Below, piece after piece: positions 32,339 through 40,766 of a DNA stretch of 64,000 nucleotides. Each line of letters opens with the position of its first letter. Within the stretch, counting starts at the first letter, position 1. Source of the DNA: JACOND01 sp965202795 (GTDB taxonomy: Bacteria; Bdellovibrionota; Bdellovibrionia; Bdellovibrionales; UBA1609); the NCBI GenBank assembly GCA_965202795.1, contig OZ241848.1, positions 682,001-746,000 of the forward strand, in the 5' to 3' direction. A program made the translations under genes and the position numbers. The notes under the pieces are model-generated. The model was not told where the DNA came from. It saw only the letters and a list, made by a program, of their open reading frames with translations, and ran no database searches.

Positions 32339-33139
32339 ATGAATCAAAAGCGGCAGACCCTAAAAACCCCCGCAGAAAAACCAGCGGCGGAAAAGCCCGG
32401 CCAAAAAAATCCCGCCGCCGCCGGCGCGGCGCATAAGCCTCAGACAAAAATCTCCAGCCGGCTGATGCGCTCCAAAAAAAGCCGGGCCAAAGCCCGCGCC
32501 CGCCTGCCGGGCCAGGCTGATTCCCCCGCGGAAGAGGCTGCCAGCCGGGCGCTGCGCTCCGCCGCGCCGCCGGATAAAAAACAGGCCAGAGAGCAGACAG
32601 CCGCCGCCTCAAAAACAGGCGCTTATGCGGGCCAGCCAAAACAAAAATCCAAAAAAGGGGCTGATCAGGCTGCTGTTAAAGAGCTGGAGGAAAAGCTGAA
32701 AAAAGCCCAAAACGATTATCTTTATTTAAAGGCTGATTTTGAAAACTGCCGGCGGCAGGCCCTGAAGGAGCAGAGGGAGCTTGCCCTTTATGGGGGAAGG
32801 GAGCTGATTCGCGCGCTGGCCGAAGAGGCTCTGGATGACCTGGACAGATCTCTTGATGGCCATGGGCCGGAGGTTTCTTATGAGAGCTTCAAAGCCGGCC
32901 TCAAGCTGGCGCGCAAAAATCTGCGGCAGGCCCTGGCCCGCTTTGGCGTCCGCGTGATCGATCCCTCCGGATCCCCTTTTGATCCCGAAAGCCATGAGGC
33001 TATGGGGCGGGAGCAGACCTCCAAGGTTCCGGAAGGCCATGTCTCCGCCGCCCTTAAAAAGGTCTACAAAATGCATGACAAAGTCATCCGCCCGGCTCTG
33101 GTGATTGTGGCGGAAAAGCCCGGCAAAAAAACCAGCTGA
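32339..33139 (+). CDS. grpE: Nucleotide exchange factor GrpE
   Basis: 266 residues. It releases ADP from DnaK. The first about 110 residues are Lys/Ala/Pro-rich and disordered, longer than in most GrpE proteins (usual total 170-210). The GrpE fold follows: coiled coil AVKELEEKLKKAQNDYLYLK, the signature DYLYLKADFENCRRQALKEQ, LIRALAEEALDDLDRSL, and the C-terminal beta domain with DPESHEAMGREQTSKVPEGH and IRPALVIVAEKP. The stop is inside a 9-bp inverted repeat. It is first in an apparent run with the DnaJ-like, LpoA-like and lon genes; dnaK itself is not in the window. Confidence 0.92.
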   Translation: MNQKRQTLKTPAEKPAAEKPGQKNPAAAGAAHKPQTKISSRLMRSKKSRAKARARLPGQADSPAEEAASRALRSAAPPDKKQAREQTAAASKTGAYAGQPKQKSKKGADQAAVKELEEKLKKAQNDYLYLKADFENCRRQALKEQRELALYGGRELIRALAEEALDDLDRSLDGHGPEVSYESFKAGLKLARKNLRQALARFGVRVIDPSGSPFDPESHEAMGREQTSKVPEGHVSAALKKVYKMHDKVIRPALVIVAEKPGKKTS

Positions 33140-33161
33140 GGCTCTTTGGCAAAGCCTCAGC
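33135..33161. repeat. 9-bp inverted repeat with 9-base spacer after grpE
   Basis: GCTGAGGCT (33135-33143) and AGCCTCAGC (33153-33161) pair perfectly and overlap the grpE stop codon. A T6 run comes only 17 bases later, so it is a weak terminator or mRNA-processing hairpin between grpE and the dnaJ-like gene. Confidence 0.55.
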
Positions 33162-33237
33162 CGCGGCAAAACAGCAGCTTTTTTGTTATGCTCCGCCGGA
33201 GATTTTAAAGCTGTCCGCTGTTTCCAGGGCTAAATCT

Positions 33238-34158
33238 ATGAAAAGCCCCGTCAATTATTATCTGATTTTAAGCGTTTCGCCCTCTGCCGGGGAGGGCGAA
33301 ATCAAGCGGGCCTTTTTAAAGATGGCCCAAAAATACCATCCCGACAAAAACAGGGGCAACAAGCTGGCGGAAAGAAAATTCCAGCAGGTCAATCTCGCTT
33401 ATCAGACGCTTCGGGATCCGGAAAAGCGAAGGGCTTTTGACGAAAGCCTCAAAAAAGCCCGGCTCAAGCCGCCGGACGCAAAGCCCGCGGCCGGGCCGGC
33501 CTGGCGCGGCTCCGCGGCTCCGGGAAAAGAAAAAGCCCTGGATCTGGAAGTCCCCCTGGAGCTTTCCCTGGAATCCCTTTGCCGGCCGCAGACGCGCAGG
33601 GTCTCCTATATAAAGCCGGCAAACGGCAAAAAAATCAAAAGCCATCTGGATGTTCCCATTCCTTTGGGGATCAGGCCGGGGGCCCGGCTGAAATTTAAAA
33701 AACTGGGCGGGGCGGCCGGAAGCCGGCTGTTTGGCGATCTGTATGTTAAAATCGCTTTAAAAGACCATAAAATTTTTCAGCGGCGGAAAACCGGCATACT
33801 GCTTTCCGCGCCTGTCCGGTTTGTGGATATTATCAAAGGCGGGAAAATAAAAATCCCCTCTCTTTACGGCCCTGTGTCTCTGGCCCTGCCGCTCCATGTT
33901 TTAACCGAAAGCCGCCCCTTCCGCCTGAAAGGCCTGGGCCTGCCCGGCGCGGACGGCGCGCGGGGCGATATGTTTGTGACTGTTCTTGTGGATTATCCCA
34001 AAGGGGACAGGGCGAAGATCCAGCGGCTGGCAAAAAACCTGTCCCCTGAAAAAAAAAGATATCTTATCAGAAAATACGACTCGGAGGCCTGCCTTTATCC
34101 GAAAGTTCTGGACTTCCAAAAAAAGCTCCGGGACATGCGGGAGGGGGGCGCAAAATGA
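33238..34158 (+). CDS. DnaJ-like co-chaperone without zinc finger (CbpA type)
   Basis: 306 residues. The N-terminal J domain has MAQKYHPDKNRGNKLAERKF with the HPD tripeptide that stimulates DnaK. A short Pro/Ala/Lys linker (about 80-100) replaces the Gly/Phe region and cysteine zinc finger of full DnaJ. Two C-terminal beta-sandwich substrate domains follow (LDLEVPLELSLESLCRPQTR; VPIPLGIRPGARLKFKKLGG; GDLYVKIALKDHKIFQRRK; GDMFVTVLVDYP). This is the type II (CbpA/DjlA-like) layout. It follows grpE and overlaps the next gene by four bases (ATGA), so it belongs to the same transcription unit. Confidence 0.88.
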   Translation: MKSPVNYYLILSVSPSAGEGEIKRAFLKMAQKYHPDKNRGNKLAERKFQQVNLAYQTLRDPEKRRAFDESLKKARLKPPDAKPAAGPAWRGSAAPGKEKALDLEVPLELSLESLCRPQTRRVSYIKPANGKKIKSHLDVPIPLGIRPGARLKFKKLGGAAGSRLFGDLYVKIALKDHKIFQRRKTGILLSAPVRFVDIIKGGKIKIPSLYGPVSLALPLHVLTESRPFRLKGLGLPGADGARGDMFVTVLVDYPKGDRAKIQRLAKNLSPEKKRYLIRKYDSEACLYPKVLDFQKKLRDMREGGAK

Positions 34159-36206
34159 CCGCTCCAAAAAAAACCTCCCTCAGGCCTGGCATGGCGGCGG
34201 TTTTGGCCGCCGCGGTTTTTTGCGGCTGCGGCGCCTTGAGCCAAAAGCGGGCGGAAAAGCCTCCGGCCCGGCCCGCCTCCGCAAAGGCAAAGCGGGAGCT
34301 GAAAAAAATCACAGCTGAGGGAGAAAAAAAGACCCCTGAGGAAAGGCTTGCTGAAATCAGCCTGTTTATTGATCGGAGCGAAAACAGCGGGCTGGCTTTG
34401 GAGGCTTACATGATAAAGGCCCGGCTGCTGGCCCGGATGGGCAAAAAGCGGGAGGCCTGCCAGGCATGGCAGGATGCGGCCGGACTGCCCTTTTCCTATA
34501 AAAATCATGCGGCGGCTGTTTTGCCGGCGGCCGCCTGCCTGTTTAAAAAGGGAAAAGCCCTGGAGGCGGCCCGCATGCTGGAGTCCCTGATGGAAAGCTC
34601 AAGCGAAAGCCGCGAAGGCAAAATCTCCGCCGCAAAGCTTTTGCTGGACTTTCTCAGCAAAGAGAGGGGCTTTGAGAGCCGAAAAGGGGCAAAAGAGCAA
34701 AAGCTTCTGGCCCTTTCCCATCTCATTAAATGGGAGCCAAAGGCCGCCGCCGCGGCGGCCCGAATCAAAGCTGCCGAAGATTTGACTGGCTCGCTTCCCG
34801 GGAAAAGCCTTTTGGCCCTTGCGGAGCGGGCGGACAGGTTTCCCTCTCTTAAGGGCCATCTTTTCTACAAGGCCGGGGAATATTTGTGGAGGCGGAAAGA
34901 CACAAAAAAAGCCCGGAGCTATTTTCGAAAAGCTCTTGCCAGCCCCATCCGCGCCTCTTTGAAAAAAGAAATTGCCGGCTATTTGAAAGCTCTAAAGTCC
35001 CTGAAAAAAGTCAATCCCTATTTAATTGGAGCCGTCATTCCCCTTAGCGGCCGGCGAAAGCCTCTCGGCCAAAAAATTTTGCGGGGGCTGAGCCTGGGGC
35101 TGAATATGGAGGGGGACTCCCCCTGGCAGCTAATCGTTATGGACAGCAAAAGCCATCCGGGCGCGGCGGCGGAGGCTCTGGAAAAGCTGCTTTATCAATA
35201 TCATGTGATAGGGGCTGTCGGAGGGCTGAGCGGCGAGACAGCTGAAGCTCTGGCGGAAAAGGCCTCCTTTTTTGGACTCCCCGCCATTTTGCTTTCCCAA
35301 AAATCCGGCCTTTCTGAGGGAAGACAGTTTGTCTTTCAAAACGCGGTGGCCAGCTCCGCCCTTATGGCTCATCTGACGGAGGAGGCTGCCGCCAGCCTGC
35401 CGCTGTTAAAAAGAGCGGCGGTTTTGCGCCCTGAAGATCCTTATGGGGAGGAATACGCCAGGTCCTTCTCAGGCGCCTTTCGCGCCCGCGGCGGGGAGAT
35501 CGCCGCAGAGCTTTCATACAAGCCGGGCGAAGCGGATTTTAAAGAGCTTATGAAAAAGCTCCTGGGCCTCAGCGGCGGAGATCTGCGCCAGGAGGAGTAT
35601 ATGGATCTGAAAGAGGCCCTTTTGAAAAAGCAGCCCGGCCTTTCGCCCCGGTCAAAAAAGCTGCGGCCGGAAAACCTGCTCCCCCCGCAAATTGACTTTG
35701 ACGGCATTTTTATTCCCGACTCCATGGCCGCGCTGAAAAAAATCAGGGATCATTTAAAATACTTTCGGGTAAAAAATGTTTATCTCATTGGAACAAATCT
35801 TTTAAAGCGCGGGCAAATCAGCCGCTGGACAAATGATCTGCCTTTGATTTTTATCGGCCCCCCGCCCATCACAAATAAAAAGGCGCGGGAGTCTTTTTTT
35901 TATGAAAGCTACAGAAAAATGTTCCGCGCGGAGCCGGGGTTTTTTGAGCGGCGGGCCTACAACGCCGGCGCGGCCCTGAGAGCGGCTCTCAGCCGCGGGC
36001 CGGGCAGCCGGCAGGCGCTTCAAGAGGCGCTAACAGGCCTGGGAAGCGTTCAGGGGGCGCTGCGCTCCTTTGAAATATCAAAAGAGCGCGCTTTTCTGTA
36101 TCCTTTAAAAGCCTATATAGCCGGCGAAAGCCGTCCGGCGCCCCTGGACTCGCCCGCCGCCGCAAAAATTTTGAGCGGCTGGGAGGCCCGGCAGGCGCCG
36201 CGCTAA
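34155..36206 (+). CDS. LpoA-like lipoprotein (periplasmic-binding-protein fold)
   Basis: 683 residues. The lipoprotein signal has a hydrophobic stretch AAVLAAAVFCGC with lipobox near Cys 24 or 26. Residues about 60-280 are TPR-like helical repeats (e.g. LALEAYMIKARLLARMGKKR, KGHLFYKAGEYLWRRKDTKK). Residues about 285-660 form a Peripla_BP_6/LpoA fold: YLIGAVIPLSGRRKPLGQKI, AVGGLSGETAEALAEKASFF, AVLRPEDPYGEEYARSFSGA, IDFDGIFIPDSMAALKKIRD. TPR plus binding-protein domains is the architecture of LpoA, which activates penicillin-binding protein 1A from the outer membrane. It is coupled by ATGA to the DnaJ-like gene, an unusual pairing. Confidence 0.8.
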   Translation: MTAPKKTSLRPGMAAVLAAAVFCGCGALSQKRAEKPPARPASAKAKRELKKITAEGEKKTPEERLAEISLFIDRSENSGLALEAYMIKARLLARMGKKREACQAWQDAAGLPFSYKNHAAAVLPAAACLFKKGKALEAARMLESLMESSSESREGKISAAKLLLDFLSKERGFESRKGAKEQKLLALSHLIKWEPKAAAAAARIKAAEDLTGSLPGKSLLALAERADRFPSLKGHLFYKAGEYLWRRKDTKKARSYFRKALASPIRASLKKEIAGYLKALKSLKKVNPYLIGAVIPLSGRRKPLGQKILRGLSLGLNMEGDSPWQLIVMDSKSHPGAAAEALEKLLYQYHVIGAVGGLSGETAEALAEKASFFGLPAILLSQKSGLSEGRQFVFQNAVASSALMAHLTEEAAASLPLLKRAAVLRPEDPYGEEYARSFSGAFRARGGEIAAELSYKPGEADFKELMKKLLGLSGGDLRQEEYMDLKEALLKKQPGLSPRSKKLRPENLLPPQIDFDGIFIPDSMAALKKIRDHLKYFRVKNVYLIGTNLLKRGQISRWTNDLPLIFIGPPPITNKKARESFFYESYRKMFRAEPGFFERRAYNAGAALRAALSRGPGSRQALQEALTGLGSVQGALRSFEISKERAFLYPLKAYIAGESRPAPLDSPAAAKILSGWEARQAPR

Positions 36207-36306
36207 ATCCCGCCCCATGTCCCGCGCCAAGGGCCTGATCCGCGGCGGGAAAAAAAATCTTAATAAAACCTTCAGGCAGCCGAAAAGATCATCAGGAGGG
36301 ATTCTG

Positions 36307-38742
36307 ATGAGGACAGGCCTGCCGCTTCCGGCAAAAATGCCTTTGGCGCCGCTGAAGGACACCGTGGTTTTTCCCGGAGCGACTCTTTCTGTTTATATTT
36401 CCCGGGAAAAATCCAAAAAAGCCGTCCAGGCGGCTCTTAAGGGGAGCGGCGGAATGATTTTTCTGTCCTGCCTTCAGGAGAGCCTGCCGCCGGGCGGGCT
36501 GGAGCCGGCGGGCGGCAGCCCCCCGCAGAAGGTTTATAAAACCGGCTGCATTGCCTTTATTATAAAAACCGCGGCGCAGCCTGACGGCCGGATAAAGGCC
36601 GCTGTCCGCGGGGTCGCCCGCGCCACAATAGAGAAAATAGAGGAAAAAGCCTTTCCTGAAGTCCATTTAAAAATCCACGCCGAAGATTCGGAGGCGCTCC
36701 CTTTTTCCCAGACAAAAATTTCCAAAGAGCTGGAAAAAAGCTCTCAAGAGCTGAAAGAGTCCTTAAATCAGCTGGCCCAGGCTGAGCCTTTGTATCTTAA
36801 GTTTCTAAGCATTATTGAGCCTGTCAGGGACCCCGGGCTGGTCTGCGATTTGATTCTCAGCCATTTGGATTTAAGAGCCCGCGATCAGCAAAAGGCGCTG
36901 GAGGCTTTTGACAGAAAGGAGAGGGTTGAGCTTACAAAGCAGGTTATGTCAAATGAGCTGGAGATCAGAAGGCTTGAGGGAAAGATCAAGCGCTTTTTGA
37001 GCGCGGACTCCGCAAAGCCAAAGCCTTTTCCCTCAAGCCCGCCTTATGGGCGCGGCGGGCCTCATGGGGCTTTTGCCAAAAAAGAGGAAATCATAGAATA
37101 CAGCGCGAAGATTCGCGGGGCTGATCTTCCTCAAGAGGCAAAAAAGGAATCCCTGAGACAGCTTCAGCGGCTGGAGAAAATGCACATGGAAAGCGGCGAG
37201 GCCTCCATAATCAGAAATTATCTGGACTGGATTTTGGAGCTGCCATGGAGCCGGCAGAGCGCTGACAATTTGGATCTGGAAAACGCCAAAAAAATTCTGG
37301 ACAGGGATCATTTTGACTTAAGCAAAGTCAAAGAGAGAATCCTGGAGTTTTTGGCTGTCCGGGCGCTTAAGCCAAAGGATTCAAAAGGGCCGATTCTCTG
37401 TTTTGCCGGGCCGCCGGGTGTGGGAAAAACCTCTCTTGGAAAAAGCATCGCCGCCGCCATGGGGCGCGCCTATCAGCGCATTTCCCTTGGAGGGGTGAAA
37501 GACGAGGCGGAAATCCGGGGGCACAGGCGGACTTACATCGGCTCAATGCCCGGCAAAATCATTCAGGCTCTGAAACACTGCCAGACAATGAATCCCGTGA
37601 TTGTTTTGGATGAAATTGACAAGCTTGGGTCTGATTTTCGGGGAGACCCAAGCTCCGCGCTTTTAGAGGCTTTGGATCCGGAGCAAAACAGCTCGTTTAA
37701 GGATCACTACCTGAATTTAAATTTTAACCTTTCCTCTGTTTTGTTTATCACAACCGCCAACATGGCCCAGAATATTCCCGCCGCTTTGAGAGACCGCCTG
37801 GAAGTGATCTCCATCACCGGCTACACTCCGGCGGAAAAACTGCAGATCGCAAAAAGCTATCTTATTGAATCGGAGCTGAAAAACAGCGGCCTTCCGGCGG
37901 GCCATATCCAGTTCACAGATGATGGCCTGAAGACTCTCATCAACTCCTATACCAGAGAGGCGGGCTTAAGAAATCTAAAAAGGGAAATTGCCTCCATAGC
38001 CCGAAAGACAGCCAGAAAATTTGTCGCCGGAGACAGAGGGAAAAAAACTTTTTGCAAATCCCAGGTTTTTAAATTCCTCGGAAGCCCGAAGTTTTTTCCT
38101 GAAGAGCCCATTAAAGAGCCGCGGGTGGGAATGGCCACAGGGCTGGCCTGGACAGAGGCCGGCGGCGCGATTCTTCATGTGGAGGCTGTTAAAGTCAAAA
38201 ACAAAAAGGGCGGGCTGATTCTCACAGGGCAAATGAAAAAGGTGATGGAGGAGTCCGCGAAAGCCGCGCTCTCTTATGTAAAGTCTTACGCGGCCGATGT
38301 TTTAAGCCTTGATCCCCTGTGGTTTGAGGAAAACGAGATTCACATTCACCTGCCGGAGGGCGCGGTTCCCAAAGACGGCCCCTCCGCCGGCGTGACCCTG
38401 GCCGCGGCGCTGATCTCCCTTTTGACTGACATTCCCATTAGAAATGACATTGCCATGACAGGAGAGATCACTCTTTCGGGGCGAATCCTTCCTGTGGGGG
38501 GGATCAAGGAAAAAGCCCTGGCCGCGCTGAATCACGGCGTAAAAACTGTGATACTTCCCGAAAAAAACAAAAAAGACCTAAAGGACATTCCCAAAGAGTT
38601 TAAAGATGGGCTTCAGTTTATCCCTGTCTCCAGCCCTGACGATGTGTTCAGGGCGGCGCTTCTGGCCCCGGCGGGGATCCTTCCAGAAAAAGAGCCTTCA
38701 GAAAGCGCCGCCGAGGGCGGCGAAAGCCCCGCCGCCGCATAA
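36307..38742 (+). CDS. lon: ATP-dependent protease Lon
   Basis: 811 residues from ATG 36307, chosen because AGGAGG lies six bases ahead; an upstream in-frame start at 36217 is unsupported. The N-terminal substrate domain starts PLAPLKDTVVFPGATLSVYI. A coiled coil follows, then the AAA+ module with the P-loop FAGPPGVGKTSLGKS (about 363-377), GGVKDEAEIRGHRRTYIGSM and Walker B NPVIVLDEIDKLG. The protease domain has the Ser-Lys dyad: Ser in PKDGPSAGVTLAAALIS (about 693) and Lys in GGIKEKALAALNHG. It is complete. It comes last in the quality-control cluster and is followed by a terminator. Confidence 0.96.
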   Translation: MRTGLPLPAKMPLAPLKDTVVFPGATLSVYISREKSKKAVQAALKGSGGMIFLSCLQESLPPGGLEPAGGSPPQKVYKTGCIAFIIKTAAQPDGRIKAAVRGVARATIEKIEEKAFPEVHLKIHAEDSEALPFSQTKISKELEKSSQELKESLNQLAQAEPLYLKFLSIIEPVRDPGLVCDLILSHLDLRARDQQKALEAFDRKERVELTKQVMSNELEIRRLEGKIKRFLSADSAKPKPFPSSPPYGRGGPHGAFAKKEEIIEYSAKIRGADLPQEAKKESLRQLQRLEKMHMESGEASIIRNYLDWILELPWSRQSADNLDLENAKKILDRDHFDLSKVKERILEFLAVRALKPKDSKGPILCFAGPPGVGKTSLGKSIAAAMGRAYQRISLGGVKDEAEIRGHRRTYIGSMPGKIIQALKHCQTMNPVIVLDEIDKLGSDFRGDPSSALLEALDPEQNSSFKDHYLNLNFNLSSVLFITTANMAQNIPAALRDRLEVISITGYTPAEKLQIAKSYLIESELKNSGLPAGHIQFTDDGLKTLINSYTREAGLRNLKREIASIARKTARKFVAGDRGKKTFCKSQVFKFLGSPKFFPEEPIKEPRVGMATGLAWTEAGGAILHVEAVKVKNKKGGLILTGQMKKVMEESAKAALSYVKSYAADVLSLDPLWFEENEIHIHLPEGAVPKDGPSAGVTLAAALISLLTDIPIRNDIAMTGEITLSGRILPVGGIKEKALAALNHGVKTVILPEKNKKDLKDIPKEFKDGLQFIPVSSPDDVFRAALLAPAGILPEKEPSESAAEGGESPAAA

Positions 38743-38766
38743 AGCCCGCCCCATTGCGGGGCTTTT
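38741..38766. terminator. Hairpin terminator between convergent lon and gltA
   Basis: AAAGCCCGC and GCGGGGCTTT pair around CCCATT with one bulged base, followed by T on the forward strand and preceded by A on the other. It can serve both genes. Confidence 0.55.
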
Positions 38767-38775
38767 TGGCGCGGG

Positions 38776-39939
38776 TTATTTCCGGTCTTTCATGGGGATC
38801 CATTTTTTGCCAAGCGCTCCGCCAGACCAGACGCTTCGGGGGCGGTAAATTCGGTTTCGGCTGTATTGCTCAAAAACATGCGCCAGCCAGCCGGCCATCC
38901 GCGACATGGCAAACACCGGAGTAAACAGATCGGCTGGAATCCCAAGGCAGTGATAGACAGAGGCTGAGTAAAAATCCACATTGGGGCAGAGGCCTTTTTT
39001 CTCCCTCATGCGCTTTTCCATGGCTTCTGAGATGGCATAAAGCTCCGGCCGGCCCGCCCGGCTGCAGAGCTTTTTGCTCAGGGGCTTTAAAAACTCCGCC
39101 CTTGGATCGCGCTCCCGATAAACCCGGTGCCCAAAGCCCATGACTTTTTGCCTGTTTTTAAGGGCCTCATCAATAAAGCGCTCCCCCTCCTCCACAGAGG
39201 AAAACTGATTCAGCATGCTCAGGGCCTGCTCGTTGGCGCCGCCATGGAGGGGGCCTTTCAAAGCGCCCAGAGCCGCCGCAATGGCGGAAAACACATCGCT
39301 CAGCGAAGAGGCTGGCAGGCGCGCTGAAAATGTCGAGCAGTTAAGGTCATGCTCGGCATGAAGAATCAGGCATTTGTCCAAAATTTCCTCGTCTTCAGAG
39401 GAGGGCGCCCCGCCATTTATTCCCCCCGCCGCGCGGAGAAAATTCCATGCGAGGCTTCTCTCCGGCTCTGGATCGGGCAGGGTCCGGCCCGTCCGAAGGC
39501 AGTGAAAAAATGCGATCATCAGAGGGGTTTTCGCCAGCAGCTTCAGCCCCTCGCTCCGCAGGGCCTGGAGATCTTCAGGGGAAGGCTCAGCGCCGCTTAA
39601 AAGGGGCAGGGCCGAAACCGCTGTCCGAAGCCAGGCCATGGGATGGGCTTTGTCCGCCGGGAGGCTTTTGAGCAAAGAGCGCTCCGCCGCGCTCAGGCGG
39701 CCGGCCTCTGAGAGCCTCTTCTGCCAGGCCTTTAGCCCGGCCGCGGAGGGCAGGCGGCCCTCCCACAGCAAATAAGCCGTTTCAGAGTAAGAGGATTCCC
39801 GCGCCAGGTCTTCGAGCAGATATCCCCTGACAAACAGCTGGGAGTCTTGTATGGCGGAGATGGCGGACGAGCAGGCGGCCACGCCCTCCAGGCCCTTGTC
39901 CATTGCTCCATCAAAAACCGGCGAGCTTTTTTTTGCCAT
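38776..39939 (-). CDS. gltA: Citrate synthase
   Basis: 387 residues. It condenses oxaloacetate with acetyl-CoA, the entry step of the tricarboxylic acid cycle. N-terminal: GVAACSSAISAIQD and LVRGY-like FVRGYLLEDLARES. Active site: His in LHGGANEQALSML, His in MGFGHRVYRERDPRAEFLKP, Asp in CPNVDFYSASVY (about residue 320), Arg in YRPRSVWSG. The short length and LCPNVDFYSA pattern suit the short type I dimeric form found in Gram-positives and many deltaproteobacteria; citrate versus 2-methylcitrate synthase cannot be separated by eye. Confidence 0.94.
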   Translation of the reverse strand: MAKKSSPVFDGAMDKGLEGVAACSSAISAIQDSQLFVRGYLLEDLARESSYSETAYLLWEGRLPSAAGLKAWQKRLSEAGRLSAAERSLLKSLPADKAHPMAWLRTAVSALPLLSGAEPSPEDLQALRSEGLKLLAKTPLMIAFFHCLRTGRTLPDPEPERSLAWNFLRAAGGINGGAPSSEDEEILDKCLILHAEHDLNCSTFSARLPASSLSDVFSAIAAALGALKGPLHGGANEQALSMLNQFSSVEEGERFIDEALKNRQKVMGFGHRVYRERDPRAEFLKPLSKKLCSRAGRPELYAISEAMEKRMREKKGLCPNVDFYSASVYHCLGIPADLFTPVFAMSRMAGWLAHVFEQYSRNRIYRPRSVWSGGALGKKWIPMKDRK

Positions 39940-40320
39940 AAACCCTCCTGAGCGCGCCGGGCATGTTTTGAAATTTGCCGCCAGCTTTTCGCCAGACTTT
40001 CGCCAGGCTTTCCCCGGCTCTCTCTCCGGCGCCGCGCCCGTTATGATGAGATTTTACAGAAAAAGCTTTGAAAAATCCAGGGCCAGCAGCGCCAAAGCCA
40101 AGTTAGCCCAAAGCCAAGTTAGCCTAAAACCAAGTTAGCCAGGTCCAGTTTTAAAGGCTTGCGGAGGTTTTTTGATTGAATCTGGGGGGCGGCCATTTTT
40201 AAAAAAAAGCTTAATGAGGCCGGCGGCGGCGCCGATAAAACCTGTGAAGGGGGCGCGGCTGATTCCGCCGGCTGAGAAAAGCCCCGGCCCGGCGGAGCAG
40301 AATGCGGAGGAGGCAGGCGC
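39940..40320. other. Intergenic region with 16-bp tandem repeat
   Basis: About 380 bases between divergent gltA and the next gene. Apart from the repeat at 40093-40140, no gene or clear promoter is seen. Confidence 0.55.
40093..40140 (+). repeat. Three tandem copies of a 16-base unit
   Basis: CAAAGCCAAGTTAGCC at 40093-40108 and 40109-40124, then TAAAACCAAGTTAGCC at 40125-40140. Confidence 0.85.
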
Positions 40321-40746
40321 ATGCCAAAAAAAAATCCGGCAAAAAAAAGGCCATGGAAGCGGGTTGAGTCCTTTGGCCATCTCAAAAAAGCCTTTTTGAT
40401 TGGCGGGCTGGGGCTTTCCAATCTTGCGGTTTTGGGCTTCGCGCTGGGAGTTTATTTTCAAAGCCAGGGGCCGGGAGAGCGCTTTTACTCTATGAGCGGC
40501 GGGCCTGGGGAAAGCCTGGCGGCTGCGCCAGAGGCTGGCGCTGACTGCCGGGGCGGGGCGGAAAAGGAAAATTCATCAAAAGAAGAACGTCCTGGCTGCC
40601 CGGCCGGAGGGGATCAAGCTCTGGATCAGGAAAGGTCCCCATCCTCGCGCGCTCTGCGGCGCGGGTTTTCTGTCCCTGAGCCGCCGGAGTTTTTTCAGGG
40701 GGCGGACGGATCTGATTTGGGGCCGCTTGAGGACAGCGGCCGGTAA
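40321..40746 (+). CDS. Membrane-anchored protein, short paralogue with duplicated N-terminus
   Basis: 141 residues. The first about 55 residues, MPKKNPAKKRPWKRVESFGH and a membrane helix FLIGGLGLSNLAVLGFALGV, are almost identical to the next gene. After GPGERFYSMS the two proteins part. Here the tail is a low-complexity Ala/Gly/Pro/Glu-rich segment ending EFFQGADGSDLGPLEDSGR, with no recognised domain. The product would be a signal-anchor protein with its C-terminus in the periplasm. It may be a degenerate copy or a short partner. It ends 20 bases before the next start, with GGAGGCGGCG between, so both are probably on one mRNA. Confidence 0.6.
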   Translation: MPKKNPAKKRPWKRVESFGHLKKAFLIGGLGLSNLAVLGFALGVYFQSQGPGERFYSMSGGPGESLAAAPEAGADCRGGAEKENSSKEERPGCPAGGDQALDQERSPSSRALRRGFSVPEPPEFFQGADGSDLGPLEDSGR

Positions 40747-40766
40747 AACTGCCTGGAGGCGGCGAT

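Noticed and set aside
33135..33161. CIRCE (HrcA operator) between grpE and the dnaJ-like gene
   Set aside because: Arm and spacer lengths (9-9-9) match CIRCE, but the arm sequence GCTGAGGCT does not resemble TTAGCACTC, and it overlaps the grpE stop rather than preceding the operon.
40093..40140. CRISPR array
   Set aside because: Three contiguous 16-base copies with no spacers; a simple tandem repeat. No cas gene in the window.
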